Source of the DNA: DAIPXZ01 sp036782995
GTDB lineage: Bacteria > Bacillota > Clostridia > Saccharofermentanales > Saccharofermentanaceae
Direction of reading: 5' to 3'
DNA: 64,000 bases
Assembly (NCBI GenBank): GCA_036782995.1
Contig: DAIPXZ010000001.1
Span: 124,001 to 188,000, forward strand
The notes below the pieces were generated by a model, which ran no database searches, was not told the origin of the DNA, and saw only the letters and a list, made by a program, of their open reading frames with translations. Of this stretch, positions 34,937-44,272 are shown piece by piece. Position numbers and translations under genes: made by a program. Positions within the stretch are counted from its first letter, which is position 1, and each line of letters starts with the position of its first letter.

Positions 34937-35953
34937 TTAGTTTTCTGCCTTTACGAGCTCATAGTCGTTCTTGACCATTCTCTCAACAAGCTCAGAGAAA
35001 TCAATGTCGCGCTTCCAGCCCAACTTGGTTTCGGCCTTTGTCGGATCGCCCAAAAGCAACTCGACTTCTGCCGGACGGAAGAATTGAGGATTGACTTTGA
35101 CAACAACCTTGCCGGTCTTCTTATCGATTCCCTTTTCGTTAACGCCTTCGCCTTCCCATGCAATATCCATATCAAGGTGCTTAAATGCCGTTTCAACAAA
35201 TTCACGAACCGTTCTGGTTTCACCAGTAGCTACTACGTAATCGTCCGGTGTATCCGCTTGTAACATGAGCCACATTGCCTTTACATAGTCCTTGGAATGA
35301 CCCCAGTCACGCTTCGCAGATAAGTTGCCAAGTTCAACACAATCCTGAAGACCTAACTTAATGCGAGCAGCTGCGTCCGTAATTTTACGTGTAACGAATT
35401 CCTTTCCACGGCGCTCGGATTCATGGTTAAAGAGAATACCAGAGCAAGCAAAAAGGTCGTAGCTCTCGCGATAGTTCTTAGTAATCCAGTGACCGTAAAG
35501 CTTTGCAACGCCATATGGGCTACGTGGATAAAAAGGTGTGGTTTCGCATTGCGGAACTGCCTGTACAAGACCGAACATCTCAGAGGTGGATGCTTGATAG
35601 AATCTTGCGGTTGGCTTTACGACACGAATAGCTTCGAGCATATTCGTAACACCGATGGCATCAATATTGGCCGTTGCCAAAGGCTGCTCCCATGAGGTTG
35701 CAACAAAAGACTGTGCAGCGAGGTTGTACACCTCATCCGCTTGAGATATCTTCATCGCAGTAATCAAGGAAATCGGGTCAGTCATATCGGCATAAATAAA
35801 ATGAATTTTGTCTTTGATATGTTCACTGTTGCCATAGTCAACAACACTCTTGCGTCGCATGATGCCGTAAACGTTATAGCCATTCTCGAGCAACAGCTCT
35901 GCCAAATAGGAACCATCTTGACCTGTAACACCCGTAATTAACGCGTTTTTCAT
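34937..35953 (-). CDS. gmd: GDP-mannose 4,6-dehydratase
   Basis: Converts GDP-mannose into GDP-4-keto-6-deoxy-D-mannose. 338 residues, near the family length. Motifs are ALITGVTGQDGSYLAELLL (NADP loop), YNLAAQSFVATSW, the catalytic Thr/Ser of QASTSEMFG, SPYGVAKLYGHW (Tyr-x3-Lys) and LFNHESERRGKEFVTRKI, which is specific to Gmd. GGAGGAA lies before the ATG. Downstream wzm, wzt and rmd share the strand, so export and precursor supply are linked. Confidence 0.96.
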   Translation of the reverse strand: MKNALITGVTGQDGSYLAELLLENGYNVYGIMRRKSVVDYGNSEHIKDKIHFIYADMTDPISLITAMKISQADEVYNLAAQSFVATSWEQPLATANIDAIGVTNMLEAIRVVKPTARFYQASTSEMFGLVQAVPQCETTPFYPRSPYGVAKLYGHWITKNYRESYDLFACSGILFNHESERRGKEFVTRKITDAAARIKLGLQDCVELGNLSAKRDWGHSKDYVKAMWLMLQADTPDDYVVATGETRTVREFVETAFKHLDMDIAWEGEGVNEKGIDKKTGKVVVKVNPQFFRPAEVELLLGDPTKAETKLGWKRDIDFSELVERMVKNDYELVKAEN

Positions 35954-35990
35954 TAAAAATTCCTCCGTATTGAGAATAATATAGCTTCGC

Positions 35991-37178
35991 TTATTGTATC
36001 ACATCAAAAATACCATGACCATACGCCAAAGTAGTGGCATTCCACGAAAACTTCTCCACCTGAAGTGCCATTTTCTCGTTAATATGCTCTATATCTTCTT
36101 CATGATCGATAAAACGTCCCATGGCCTTCGCAAATCCGTCCGCATCCTCCGGATCCAAGAGTACCCCTGCATCGCCCACGACTTCCGGTAATGAGGATGA
36201 ATTGGACGTAACAACAGGCGTTCCACAAGCCATTGCTTCGAGAACCGGCATGCCAAAGCCTTCATAAAGCGAAGGAAAAGCAAAGACAGTGGCGCCGTGA
36301 TACAGATCGATTTTGTCCGATTCGGATAGGTATCCCGTTCGGATTATGTCTTCACTATAAGGAGACTTGGCGATTTGCTCTAAAATAGGTTCATACTGCC
36401 ATCCGAGTCCGCCACCGAGAACGAGTTTGAGTGTCGGATGGTCGGGCTTTAATTTCTCGAATGCCGTAATCAAGGTATTCACGTTTTTTCTCGGCTCCAG
36501 TGTACCAAGATACAGAATAAATGGCTCGGCAACGCCCCATTTTCTCGCGAGTCGTTTCTCATTCTCCGTAAATTCGATTTCGTCGCAAAGTGGCGTGTAG
36601 ATTTTGGTGTTGACGCCGCAATATGCTACGCGGATTTTTTGTTCAGGTATGCCTAAGCAATCGACAATTTCTCTTTTGGAAAACTCGCTGATTGTCATAA
36701 TGAGATCGGCCTTTGCACACGATTCCGGCAAATGCTTGGTTAATAGCTTACGGTTACGCTGATCCATCGTTTCCGGAAATCGATGGCAAACCATGTCGTA
36801 AACCGTAATGATGGAAGGGCCCTTGAGTGATGCCGGAATCAGATAATTGAAAAAAACGGTAATATCCGCATCACTTTTCATCAAACGATGATAGGGCACA
36901 ATATTGCCAAGTTTTTTCATGCGAATCAACAGACCGAGCGGCATGATTTTGCATGTTTTCACGGAAAAAGGCTTTGTTTTTGGTGTTTCAATATGTTGCC
37001 TTACCATGATTTCGGCTTTGTTGCGTCCCAAGAAATCGAACACATGACCTTCGATGGTTGCATAATCACCTTTTTGAAGATCCCGACTCAAGCGTCGCAC
37101 CACTTCACGAGCATACGTGCCGATTCCCGTAATATGATCACCCGCCAGCGGTTGCAAATTGAGTGCGACTTTTCTCAT
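35991..37178 (-). CDS. GT4-family glycosyltransferase (mannosyltransferase-like)
   Basis: 395 residues. N-terminal LNLQPLAGDHITGIGTYARE is the glycine loop; donor domain shows FILYLGTLEPRKNVNTLITAFEKL near residue 220 and FAFPSLYEGFGMPVLEAMACGTPVVTS near 300 with the E-x7-E pair. It resembles the GT4 gene at 19921 (TGIG, GTLEPRKNV, YEGFGxPV) and the WbdB/WbdC-type mannosyltransferases. It overlaps the upstream methyltransferase by ATGA. Confidence 0.9.
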   Translation of the reverse strand: MRKVALNLQPLAGDHITGIGTYAREVVRRLSRDLQKGDYATIEGHVFDFLGRNKAEIMVRQHIETPKTKPFSVKTCKIMPLGLLIRMKKLGNIVPYHRLMKSDADITVFFNYLIPASLKGPSIITVYDMVCHRFPETMDQRNRKLLTKHLPESCAKADLIMTISEFSKREIVDCLGIPEQKIRVAYCGVNTKIYTPLCDEIEFTENEKRLARKWGVAEPFILYLGTLEPRKNVNTLITAFEKLKPDHPTLKLVLGGGLGWQYEPILEQIAKSPYSEDIIRTGYLSESDKIDLYHGATVFAFPSLYEGFGMPVLEAMACGTPVVTSNSSSLPEVVGDAGVLLDPEDADGFAKAMGRFIDHEEDIEHINEKMALQVEKFSWNATTLAYGHGIFDVIQ

Positions 37179-37747
37179 TTCCTGATTTCCTTTCGGGCAT
37201 ATTGATTCGTGCGTTTTTGCGCCATAAAAATGATATATCCGTTCTCTTCGATTATCTTCACACCGCCGAAAATGGCGATGAATTTATTCTTGTACCATTC
37301 TTTTCGCTTAGTCACCATAATCATGGTGCCTCCTACGGCCAACCGATTGAAGCCCTTCTCTATGAAAGTCTTCGCCACTTTGAAATCAGTATGGTATGGC
37401 GGGTTTGAGATAATCCATGTAAATCCCGAAGCATCTACGGCTTCATAGGCATTACCACATACAATTGGCAGATTCGGAAAGCCGTTTTTCTGCGCATTGA
37501 TTCGACTCATCTCAATCGCTTTCAGTTGAATATCCGTCATATACACCGCTTTTTCACCGATTTTCTTTGCAGCCCAAAGCCCCACGGTGCCATAGCCACA
37601 TCCTAAATCGAGAACAAAATCCTCTGGCGTCAAAGTAATATGGGAGAGCATAGTCAATGTTCCTTTGTCTGGCGAATCCGGTGAAAACAAAGACGCATCC
37701 GTATCTAGCGTCAATGACTCCCCGCAAATCATCCATTGGTTCTCCAT
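37175..37747 (-). CDS. Small SAM-dependent methyltransferase (RsmC-like MTS domain)
   Basis: 190 residues, class I fold of the MTS (methyltransferase small) family. Motif I is FVLDLGCGYGTVGLWAA near residue 45, followed by YMTDI (acidic loop) and motif IV SNPPYHTD near 115, which marks N-methyltransferases on nucleic acid bases such as RsmC (16S rRNA guanine). It is therefore more likely an RNA methyltransferase than a sugar methylase, though it is translationally coupled by ATGA to a glycosyltransferase gene. Confidence 0.85.
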   Translation of the reverse strand: MENQWMICGESLTLDTDASLFSPDSPDKGTLTMLSHITLTPEDFVLDLGCGYGTVGLWAAKKIGEKAVYMTDIQLKAIEMSRINAQKNGFPNLPIVCGNAYEAVDASGFTWIISNPPYHTDFKVAKTFIEKGFNRLAVGGTMIMVTKRKEWYKNKFIAIFGGVKIIEENGYIIFMAQKRTNQYARKEIRK

Positions 37748-37772
37748 AATACTCTCCCCTCCAAAAGGAAAG

Positions 37773-37813
37773 GGCGGTCTTCCCCTACCATTTGGGGGTA
37801 GAGTGAGACCGCC
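37773..37813 (-). terminator. Hairpin terminator or attenuator after the phosphohexomutase gene
   Basis: GGCGGTCT pairs with AGACCGCC, enclosing CCCCTACC-ATTT-GGGGGTAG, which also pairs in part. On the minus strand the stem is followed by CTTTCCTTTT, a moderate T-rich stretch. It lies 12 bases after the stop at 37826 and before the methyltransferase gene. Confidence 0.65.
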
Positions 37814-37825
37814 TTATTTTCTTGA

Positions 37826-39607
37826 TTAGAGTTCCGCCTTAACGAAAGCGGACATCTTTGTCTTGATATCCTGCAAACGGCTTTGCGCTGCAGCTTCTGT
37901 GGATGCATAGCATCCAAAATAGATTTTCAACTTCGGTTCTGTCCCGGAAGGACGTACGCAAGCCCAGTCCAGTCCCTTTTCCCCGCCCAGCTCATAAAGC
38001 AAAACGTTGGAAGGAACTAGGTCGATGTTCGTCGACGTGCTTTGTCCGTTCACAATGGAATAACGCTTAAGCGAAGAATAGTCGCGAACAGCATCAAAAG
38101 GAATGCCGCCGAGAACATTTTTTTCCGTAGCCGCTGTCATGGATGTGACCTTGCCGCGAAGGACGCTCATCGCATTTGCAATTTTCTCGACACCTTCTTT
38201 ACCTTCAAGCGTGAAGGATACCGCTTCTTCAAAGCCGTATCCGTATTTCTCATAGAGACCATTCAGTCGGTCAATCAAGGATTCCCCTTTATCAAAAGAC
38301 TGCGCTGCCATACCGGCAATAAGCATAACGGCATCAACTGCATCCTTGTCACGTACGTTCACGCCTGTGAGATAACCATAGCTCTCTTCAAAACCGAATT
38401 GGAAAGACATATCGCCTTCTTCGTCATACAGCTTGATGCGCTCGCCGATAAACTTAAATCCGGTCAATACTTCCTGCAATTCCACCCCGTAGTGTTGGCA
38501 AATTGTACCCGCCAATTTGCTTGATACGATGGTCGTGACGGCGAAGGACTTCTCTGGCAAAGTGCCCGAAGCCTTTTTGGAAGCAAGAACATAATCAAGA
38601 AGCAGTAATCCGATTTGGTTACCAGTGAAGCTCTTGTAAATCTCTTCACCATTTTCTATAGTACGAGCGGCAACTCCGACACGATCACTGTCCGGATCGG
38701 TTCCGAGTACGATGTCGGCGTTGACCTTCTTTGCCAAAGCGATAGCCATGGAAAGTGCCGCCGGATTCTCCGGATTCGGTACCTCGACTGTTGGGAAATC
38801 ACCGTTCGGGAGTTCCTGTTCCGGGACGACGTGAACATTCTTAAACCCGACACGTTCCAGGATTCGACGAACCGGCTTGTTTCCTGAGCCATGAAGAGGC
38901 GTATATACGATGGACATGTTGCTTTGACGAGTGATGGCGTCGCGGTCAATCACGAGCGTTTCAAGCATATCGGTATATGCCGCATCTACTTCGCTGCCAA
39001 ACATGGTGAGAAGACCCTTGGCTTTTGCATCATCCATAGTATCCGGCACAACCGTGCGAATATCTTCAATTGCCGTAATGTTATTCAGAATCTCTGTAGC
39101 GGCTTCCGGCGGAACCTGGCCGCCGTCTTCACCGTAAACTTTATATCCGTTATATTTTGACGGGTTATGGCTTGCCGTAATCATGATGCCGGCAAAAGCC
39201 TTGAAGTAACGAACCGAATACGAGAGTACCGGTACCGGACGAAGTTCATCAGAAAGATAAACGCGGATACCATTGGCTGTCAAAGTACGTGCTGCTTGTG
39301 ATGCGAATTCCGGCGAGAAATTTCTCGAGTCATATGAAATAACCACACCCTGCTTCACTGCTTCTTCGCCAGACGAAAGGATATAACGGGCAAGGCCCTG
39401 CGAAGCCTTAGCGACTGTATAAAGATTCATGCGATTGGTGCCTGCACCAATAATCCCGCGAAGGCCACCTGTTCCGAATTCAAGCTCGCGATAGAAACGT
39501 TCTTCGATTTCTTTGGCATTATTCGAAAGCTCTTGGAGCTCTTTTCTTGTGGATTCATTAAAATATGGGTCCTGACTCCATAAAGCATATAACTCGTTTA
39601 TGTTCAT
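37826..39607 (-). CDS. Phosphoglucomutase/phosphomannomutase
   Basis: Interconverts hexose-6-phosphate and hexose-1-phosphate; here it can supply glucose-1-phosphate and mannose-1-phosphate for ManC. 593 residues, long PgcA-like form of the alpha-D-phosphohexomutase family. Motifs: EFGTGGLRGIIG, catalytic phosphoserine loop TASHNPSKYNGYK near residue 145, metal-binding GTDPDSDRVG near 305, sugar loop FGFEESYGYL near 400, and phosphate-binding RPSGTEPKLKIYF near 560. GGAGGAG precedes the ATG. It has its own promoter. Confidence 0.95.
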   Translation of the reverse strand: MNINELYALWSQDPYFNESTRKELQELSNNAKEIEERFYRELEFGTGGLRGIIGAGTNRMNLYTVAKASQGLARYILSSGEEAVKQGVVISYDSRNFSPEFASQAARTLTANGIRVYLSDELRPVPVLSYSVRYFKAFAGIMITASHNPSKYNGYKVYGEDGGQVPPEAATEILNNITAIEDIRTVVPDTMDDAKAKGLLTMFGSEVDAAYTDMLETLVIDRDAITRQSNMSIVYTPLHGSGNKPVRRILERVGFKNVHVVPEQELPNGDFPTVEVPNPENPAALSMAIALAKKVNADIVLGTDPDSDRVGVAARTIENGEEIYKSFTGNQIGLLLLDYVLASKKASGTLPEKSFAVTTIVSSKLAGTICQHYGVELQEVLTGFKFIGERIKLYDEEGDMSFQFGFEESYGYLTGVNVRDKDAVDAVMLIAGMAAQSFDKGESLIDRLNGLYEKYGYGFEEAVSFTLEGKEGVEKIANAMSVLRGKVTSMTAATEKNVLGGIPFDAVRDYSSLKRYSIVNGQSTSTNIDLVPSNVLLYELGGEKGLDWACVRPSGTEPKLKIYFGCYASTEAAAQSRLQDIKTKMSAFVKAEL

Positions 39608-39659
39608 TTCTGTTCTCCTCCGATGTTCAATGAAATCATTTCAATCATTTTCAAAGGAC

Positions 39660-39668
39660 ACTATATCA
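39660..39668 (-). promoter_or_regulatory. Extended -10 promoter of the phosphohexomutase gene
   Basis: Minus-strand TGATATAGT, one base from the TGATATAAT seen before manC and the pyruvate:ferredoxin oxidoreductase gene, about 50 bases before the start codon. Confidence 0.55.
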
Positions 39669-39721
39669 CATCTTCCGAAACGTTTCATCCTGTTCGTGAA
39701 AGCCTCAGATGAATTTGGGAT

Positions 39722-42472
39722 TTATTCCTCGGCTGTCGACTTCTCTTGTTTCTTTTTCGAACAAAGCACCACGCCTGCCAGAAAGACTACCACGCCAATA
39801 CCGCTCGCAATGGCTCCGACTTTGTATCCCGGAGAAGTGAAACGCAGAGAAATATCATGTGTACCTGCCGATACCGGAATAACAATGAATGCGTCTGCAT
39901 AGCTCTGAATATCGGTCTCTTCACCATCCACCTCCAGTGTCCAACCCTTTTCATACGGAATTGAGGTCATCACAACTTGATTATCAGAAACTTGTATCGT
40001 CGCATCAACGCTACCGTTTTCGACGGAAAGCGACGTGATTCCTGAAGAAAGCGGCGTTAGAAGCTCACTGAGAAGAGCGCTATCCAAATAAGCGATTTGC
40101 GGAGAAAAAGCAGCAAATGTATCGTTGTCACAACGAATTTCGATATTCACTTCTTCACCTTCGATAAAACAACCCAGCATGAATACTTGCGAATAATAGG
40201 AGGATGAGCCCTCCGCAAAAAACTCGCCATTCAGGTAGAGTTCGTATTCATCGTTTCTGCTCGGGAACGGAATGGAAAGAAGGAGTGGCTGGTTCGAGGA
40301 TGAAACGATTGTCGTTTTTAGTACCATCGGCATTTCAGCGTTGCATCGACCAATCGTATTAATTTCATATTCGTCTTCCACAGTTCGCTCTAATCCCAAT
40401 TGGTCAACGATTGTTGATTCCGAAACCAATTCATCGAATGGCAGAGAAGAAACATAGGCGTTTTCTATCGTCCAGTCTTCCCATAACAATCGTGATTCGT
40501 TGTAAAGCGATGTCGCGTCTTTTCCGGTAAGGGCTTCGATGTATTGCTCTTGGTAGTCAAAATAGTCTTTGTTTACCGTATCCGTTTCAAGTGAATACGC
40601 GTCGAAATCCATTACCGCGCAATCGACCGGGTAAAGAAGCGGAAGTGCATTTTCATTTTCATAGAGATAGCTACCATTATTTTCGGCTATACAGGATAAA
40701 TCCCCCAGTTTTTCATTCGTCGATGCAAAGAATCGTACTCCGAATAATGCATCCGCCACCGGATTCGGAGTTAAATGCGAAATGGCAAAGTAGTTATAGT
40801 TTACAGAATAACCGAATTGCTTCAATAAATGGTGCATGGGTTTATTGGACATGGATGCAAAATAACCGAACGTCGGCTGATTGGCATAAATGCCATAATT
40901 GCAGCTTTCAATATCCCCCTTAAAGGAAACATCTGCTCCTAATCGATAAAAGCCTTGATCCGCATCATCAATAACTTGGGAAAATACGTTACCGCTTTCA
41001 ATATCATTGGCCAACAAATCCCTGCCGTCTTGCGAGCCCCAAACATTCGGCATGATTAAGCGTGGGTTTAGAATAACAACCTCCACGAAAATGACCGCCA
41101 CAAGGAAGCCGCTCGCATATTTTCGAAGATTGCTAATCATTTCCGGCCATTTTTCCTTCGTTAAGCCGTATAGAATCACCATTTCGACAAGAACAAAGGC
41201 CAGCGTCGGGTAAAATGCCGAATTCTCATCTTTCATTCTGCCGAAAGATTGCGAAATCGCCGCCATACCGATAATGATGAGACCCGTTATGATGAAATCC
41301 TTCTTTCGGCACGCCGAAAGATGTAGGAACGAATAGAACGCAACGGCAATCATTATGAAAGATGCAATATATGAATATCGGTACGCAAACCAATTCGGAT
41401 CATCGAACAGATGCCATGCGATATCGAGCGGAGGAAAATGGAAAGATAGGAGCATTAACAAAAACCCGAGTCCCACACCGCCACGCAATTTCTTGGAAAT
41501 TGATTGGTTGAAGAAAAAGAGTATGCAAAGAATCAATACACTGAGTCCGCAAAAGATAAACGGAAGATTGTTTGATAAGGATGGCTCACCGGTCACGAAG
41601 AATTGGTCAACAAAACGAACAAGGGGAAAGTTCCCATCCAAGCTAATATTCGATTCGGTGTAATCCTTATTCATGATGGTATCCAGCCCGGCTGGTATCA
41701 AAAGAATCGCGCTCATCATCGCTGCAGTTATAGCCCCTCCAATGAACAGTCCAAACTTGCGGAGAGTATCACGACCCTTTCCTCTTCCGAAATCACCGTG
41801 AAACCAAAGAAGTCCGATGAAGTAGAGGAACGAGAATGCACCGACCATGTAGGCCATGTAGTATCCAGAGACAAAAAGAATGAAGAGCGTGAGTACAAAG
41901 AAAGGCCATTTCTTCGCATTTTTAACGAGTGCCTCGAGTGTGAGAATCACAAGCGGCAAAAGTGCGATTCCGTCCAACCACATGATGTTAAACATGAAGG
42001 TGACGCAAAAGGAGCACAAAGCGTACATCAACCCGAAGAGAATCGAAATATTTCTCTTGGCTTCAAACTTGCAATCCAAAAGCCATGTCATTAAAGCCGA
42101 CGCTGTGGATAATTTCATTATTACTAGTGTCACGACTGCTTCCTGAATCATTTCGGACGGAAAGAGAAACGTGATGAGATTGAAAGGACTCGAAAGATAG
42201 TATGCAAGCGTGCCGCATACATTCTTGCCCATCCCTAATTCAAATGAATAAAGAAGTGAGCCACCAGCGGTCAGATGGTTTTTCAATCCGATTAGGTTCG
42301 GCGCATATTGGGCGGCCAAATCCGACATGAAAAAAGTGCGGGTTCCGAAAGGGCTGATGTTTTCTATCGCAAAAATCACTAGCAAAGAAATTGCCGTGAC
42401 AAAAAAAGAAATCAGCGGCCGCAGATTCCGTTCATGCTGCTTTTTCAATACCAGCTCGGTTTTTTCAATCAT
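39722..42472 (-). CDS. YfhO-family membrane protein (GT-C-like)
   Basis: 916 residues, about a dozen membrane helices in residues 20-460 plus one near the C-terminus, with a large extracellular domain between. The first loop reads FFMSDLAAQYAP, the acidic loop of YfhO/GT-C proteins, and IMWLDGIALLPL and SGYYMAYMVG are further family markers. In Bacillus subtilis YfhO works with the CsbB undecaprenyl-phosphate sugar transferase to glycosylate lipoteichoic acid. A CsbB-like gene lies divergently next door. AAGGGGG stands 8 bases before the ATG. Confidence 0.85.
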   Translation of the reverse strand: MIEKTELVLKKQHERNLRPLISFFVTAISLLVIFAIENISPFGTRTFFMSDLAAQYAPNLIGLKNHLTAGGSLLYSFELGMGKNVCGTLAYYLSSPFNLITFLFPSEMIQEAVVTLVIMKLSTASALMTWLLDCKFEAKRNISILFGLMYALCSFCVTFMFNIMWLDGIALLPLVILTLEALVKNAKKWPFFVLTLFILFVSGYYMAYMVGAFSFLYFIGLLWFHGDFGRGKGRDTLRKFGLFIGGAITAAMMSAILLIPAGLDTIMNKDYTESNISLDGNFPLVRFVDQFFVTGEPSLSNNLPFIFCGLSVLILCILFFFNQSISKKLRGGVGLGFLLMLLSFHFPPLDIAWHLFDDPNWFAYRYSYIASFIMIAVAFYSFLHLSACRKKDFIITGLIIIGMAAISQSFGRMKDENSAFYPTLAFVLVEMVILYGLTKEKWPEMISNLRKYASGFLVAVIFVEVVILNPRLIMPNVWGSQDGRDLLANDIESGNVFSQVIDDADQGFYRLGADVSFKGDIESCNYGIYANQPTFGYFASMSNKPMHHLLKQFGYSVNYNYFAISHLTPNPVADALFGVRFFASTNEKLGDLSCIAENNGSYLYENENALPLLYPVDCAVMDFDAYSLETDTVNKDYFDYQEQYIEALTGKDATSLYNESRLLWEDWTIENAYVSSLPFDELVSESTIVDQLGLERTVEDEYEINTIGRCNAEMPMVLKTTIVSSSNQPLLLSIPFPSRNDEYELYLNGEFFAEGSSSYYSQVFMLGCFIEGEEVNIEIRCDNDTFAAFSPQIAYLDSALLSELLTPLSSGITSLSVENGSVDATIQVSDNQVVMTSIPYEKGWTLEVDGEETDIQSYADAFIVIPVSAGTHDISLRFTSPGYKVGAIASGIGVVVFLAGVVLCSKKKQEKSTAEE

Positions 42473-42575
42473 GGATTCGTCCCCCTTGTGTGACGTGCTT
42501 TACTTAATGAATAATAACACAAAAGCGTTTGTGTATAGTATACTGACAATGATAAAGAAAATGAAGGTGAGCATT

Positions 42576-43526
42576 ATGTTAGTCAGCCTGATAATCCCTT
42601 GCTATAACGAATTTGAGGCACTCCCCTTTCTGTATGAAGCAATTTGTGATGTCGCATCGAAGTGCTCCGATAAATCCTTTGAATACATATTTGTCGACGA
42701 TGGTAGCAAGGATGAAACCTTGTCCCGTTTGAAAGAAATGGCAGAGAAAGACGAACGCGTACATTACGTGTCTTTTTCTCGTAACTTCGGCAAAGAAGCC
42801 GCGATGTTTGCGGGACTCAGCGAAGCCAAGGGAGACTTGGTCGGCATTATGGACGCCGACATGCAAGACCCACCGTCTCTGCTTCCCGAGATGTTCACTA
42901 TGCTCGAAGATGAAGATGTCGATGTTGTTGCGTCACGTCGGGTTACGCGAAAAGGCGAACCAAGAATTCGCAGTTTTTTTGCGCGCCAATTCTACCGAAT
43001 CATAAATAAAATGAGCGACGTCGAAATCGTCGACGGTGCACGCGATTTTCGTGTCATGAAGCGCCCGGTAGTTGATTCCATTCTTTCGCTTTGCGAAAAG
43101 CAACGCTTCTCAAAAGGTATTTTCTCTTGGGTCGGCTATCACACGAAATGGCTCGAGTTCGAAAATGTTGAGCGTGTCGCCGGAGAGACGAAATGGTCAT
43201 TTTGGAAGCTTTTCCTATACGCTATCGAAGGGATTGTATCCTTTACTACCGTGCCTCTTCGACTGGCCACGGTTACGGGATTCATCGTCTCCATGGTCGC
43301 CTTCGCCTACTTACTCTATTACGTAATTCGCGCTATCATTTTACAAATCTATAATGAGGTTCCTGGTTATCCTTCTTTGCTTTCCATCCTGCTTTTCTTG
43401 GGCGGATTGATTCTCATCGCACTTGGCATCATCGGCGAGTATTTAGCCAAGACCTATATGGAGGTCAAAAATCGTCCTCTTTATATCGTCCGCGAAGAAA
43501 ACAAAAAAGCCAACGATAAAAACTAG
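42576..43526 (+). CDS. Undecaprenyl-phosphate glycosyltransferase (CsbB/GtrB-like GT2)
   Basis: 316 residues. GT2 domain (about 1-225): SLIIPCYNEFEALPFL, FVDDGSKDETL, GIMDADMQDPPSLLP (DxD plus the QDPP that marks GtrB/CsbB/DPM1 enzymes), and FSWVGYHTKWLEFENVER. Two membrane helices follow (about 230-255 and 265-290). It should load a sugar on undecaprenyl phosphate on the cytoplasmic side. The start at 42576 has AAGGTGA 5 bases upstream; longer frames would run through the neighbour's promoter. A TATACT box at 42539-42544 is a possible -10. Confidence 0.9.
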   Translation: MLVSLIIPCYNEFEALPFLYEAICDVASKCSDKSFEYIFVDDGSKDETLSRLKEMAEKDERVHYVSFSRNFGKEAAMFAGLSEAKGDLVGIMDADMQDPPSLLPEMFTMLEDEDVDVVASRRVTRKGEPRIRSFFARQFYRIINKMSDVEIVDGARDFRVMKRPVVDSILSLCEKQRFSKGIFSWVGYHTKWLEFENVERVAGETKWSFWKLFLYAIEGIVSFTTVPLRLATVTGFIVSMVAFAYLLYYVIRAIILQIYNEVPGYPSLLSILLFLGGLILIALGIIGEYLAKTYMEVKNRPLYIVREENKKANDKN

Positions 43527-43618
43527 GTCCATTGGCACTTACCATGCCATATGTGCATGATAGAGATTCAACGCACCATGAAACCCGTGAAAACGGGGGC
43601 GAATTCATTTATTGATGA

Positions 43619-43670
43619 CAAAAAAGACCGGATTGCATTCGCTTCGCAATTCGGTCTTTCATTTTTTTTC
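43619..43670. terminator. Bidirectional terminator between CsbB-like gene and cyclophilin gene
   Basis: AAAGACCG and ATTGC pair with GCAAT and CGGTCTTT across one mismatch; an A run precedes and a run of eight T follows closely, so both converging transcripts can end here. A smaller CCCGT-GAAA-ACGGG hairpin lies at 43584-43597. Confidence 0.9.
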
Positions 43671-43709
43671 ATAACCTTAACAAGTTGGAAATCTCTCAAA
43701 TAGTATTAC

Positions 43710-44195
43710 TTACTCTGTCACGGTGACTTTCTTCATTTTTTGTTCAGTCATCGGTCGGTCTTGATGATTTGTCTTTACGGCAGCTATCTCATCTACGACC
43801 TCCAAGCCTTCAATTACTTTTCCGAAAGCTGCATATTGTCCGTCTAGGTGCGGTGCATCTGCATGCATTACGAAAAATTGGCTTCCGGCTGAATTTGGTG
43901 ACATGGAGCGAGCCATAGAAAGCACGCCGCGGGTATGCTTTAAATCGTTGGTAATGCCGTTCATTTTAAACTCGCCCTTAATGGAATATCCAGGACCGCC
44001 CATACCGGTACCGTCCGGGCATCCACCCTGAATCATAAAGCCGGGAATAACACGATGGAAAATCAATCCGTCATAAAAGCCTTCGCTCACCAGCTTTTTG
44101 AAGTTATCTACGCTGATTGGCGCGATATCCGGATACAGCTCGGCTTTAAACGTTTTTCCGTTTTCCATTTCAAATGTCACTATTGGATTACTCAT
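43710..44195 (-). CDS. Cyclophilin-type peptidyl-prolyl cis-trans isomerase
   Basis: 161 residues, the single-domain cytosolic cyclophilin; no signal peptide. Active-site motifs FHRVIPGFMIQGGCPDGTGMGGPGY and LSMARSMSPNSAGSQFFVM contain the catalytic Arg of FHR and the QFF block; HLDGQYAAFGKVIEG follows. It assists protein folding by isomerising Xaa-Pro bonds. The Shine-Dalgarno is weak (GGA). It is the last gene after truA. Confidence 0.96.
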   Translation of the reverse strand: MSNPIVTFEMENGKTFKAELYPDIAPISVDNFKKLVSEGFYDGLIFHRVIPGFMIQGGCPDGTGMGGPGYSIKGEFKMNGITNDLKHTRGVLSMARSMSPNSAGSQFFVMHADAPHLDGQYAAFGKVIEGLEVVDEIAAVKTNHQDRPMTEQKMKKVTVTE

Positions 44196-44272
44196 TTACA
44201 TTTTCCAAGAATACTTCGTTCCTTTATCGCATTCGTGATGCGCATAGTCAAAAGACGAAGCATCTTTCTCCT

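Noticed and set aside
37175..37747. Sugar O-methyltransferase of the glycan locus
   Set aside because: The NPPY motif and MTS-type layout point to base methylation of RNA (RsmC-like), not sugar methylation; the FkbM protein is the better candidate.
13445..43526. Recent horizontal transfer of the whole glycan locus
   Set aside because: Plausible for such loci, but I see no integrase, transposase, tRNA target or flanking repeats, and could not compute base composition reliably by eye.
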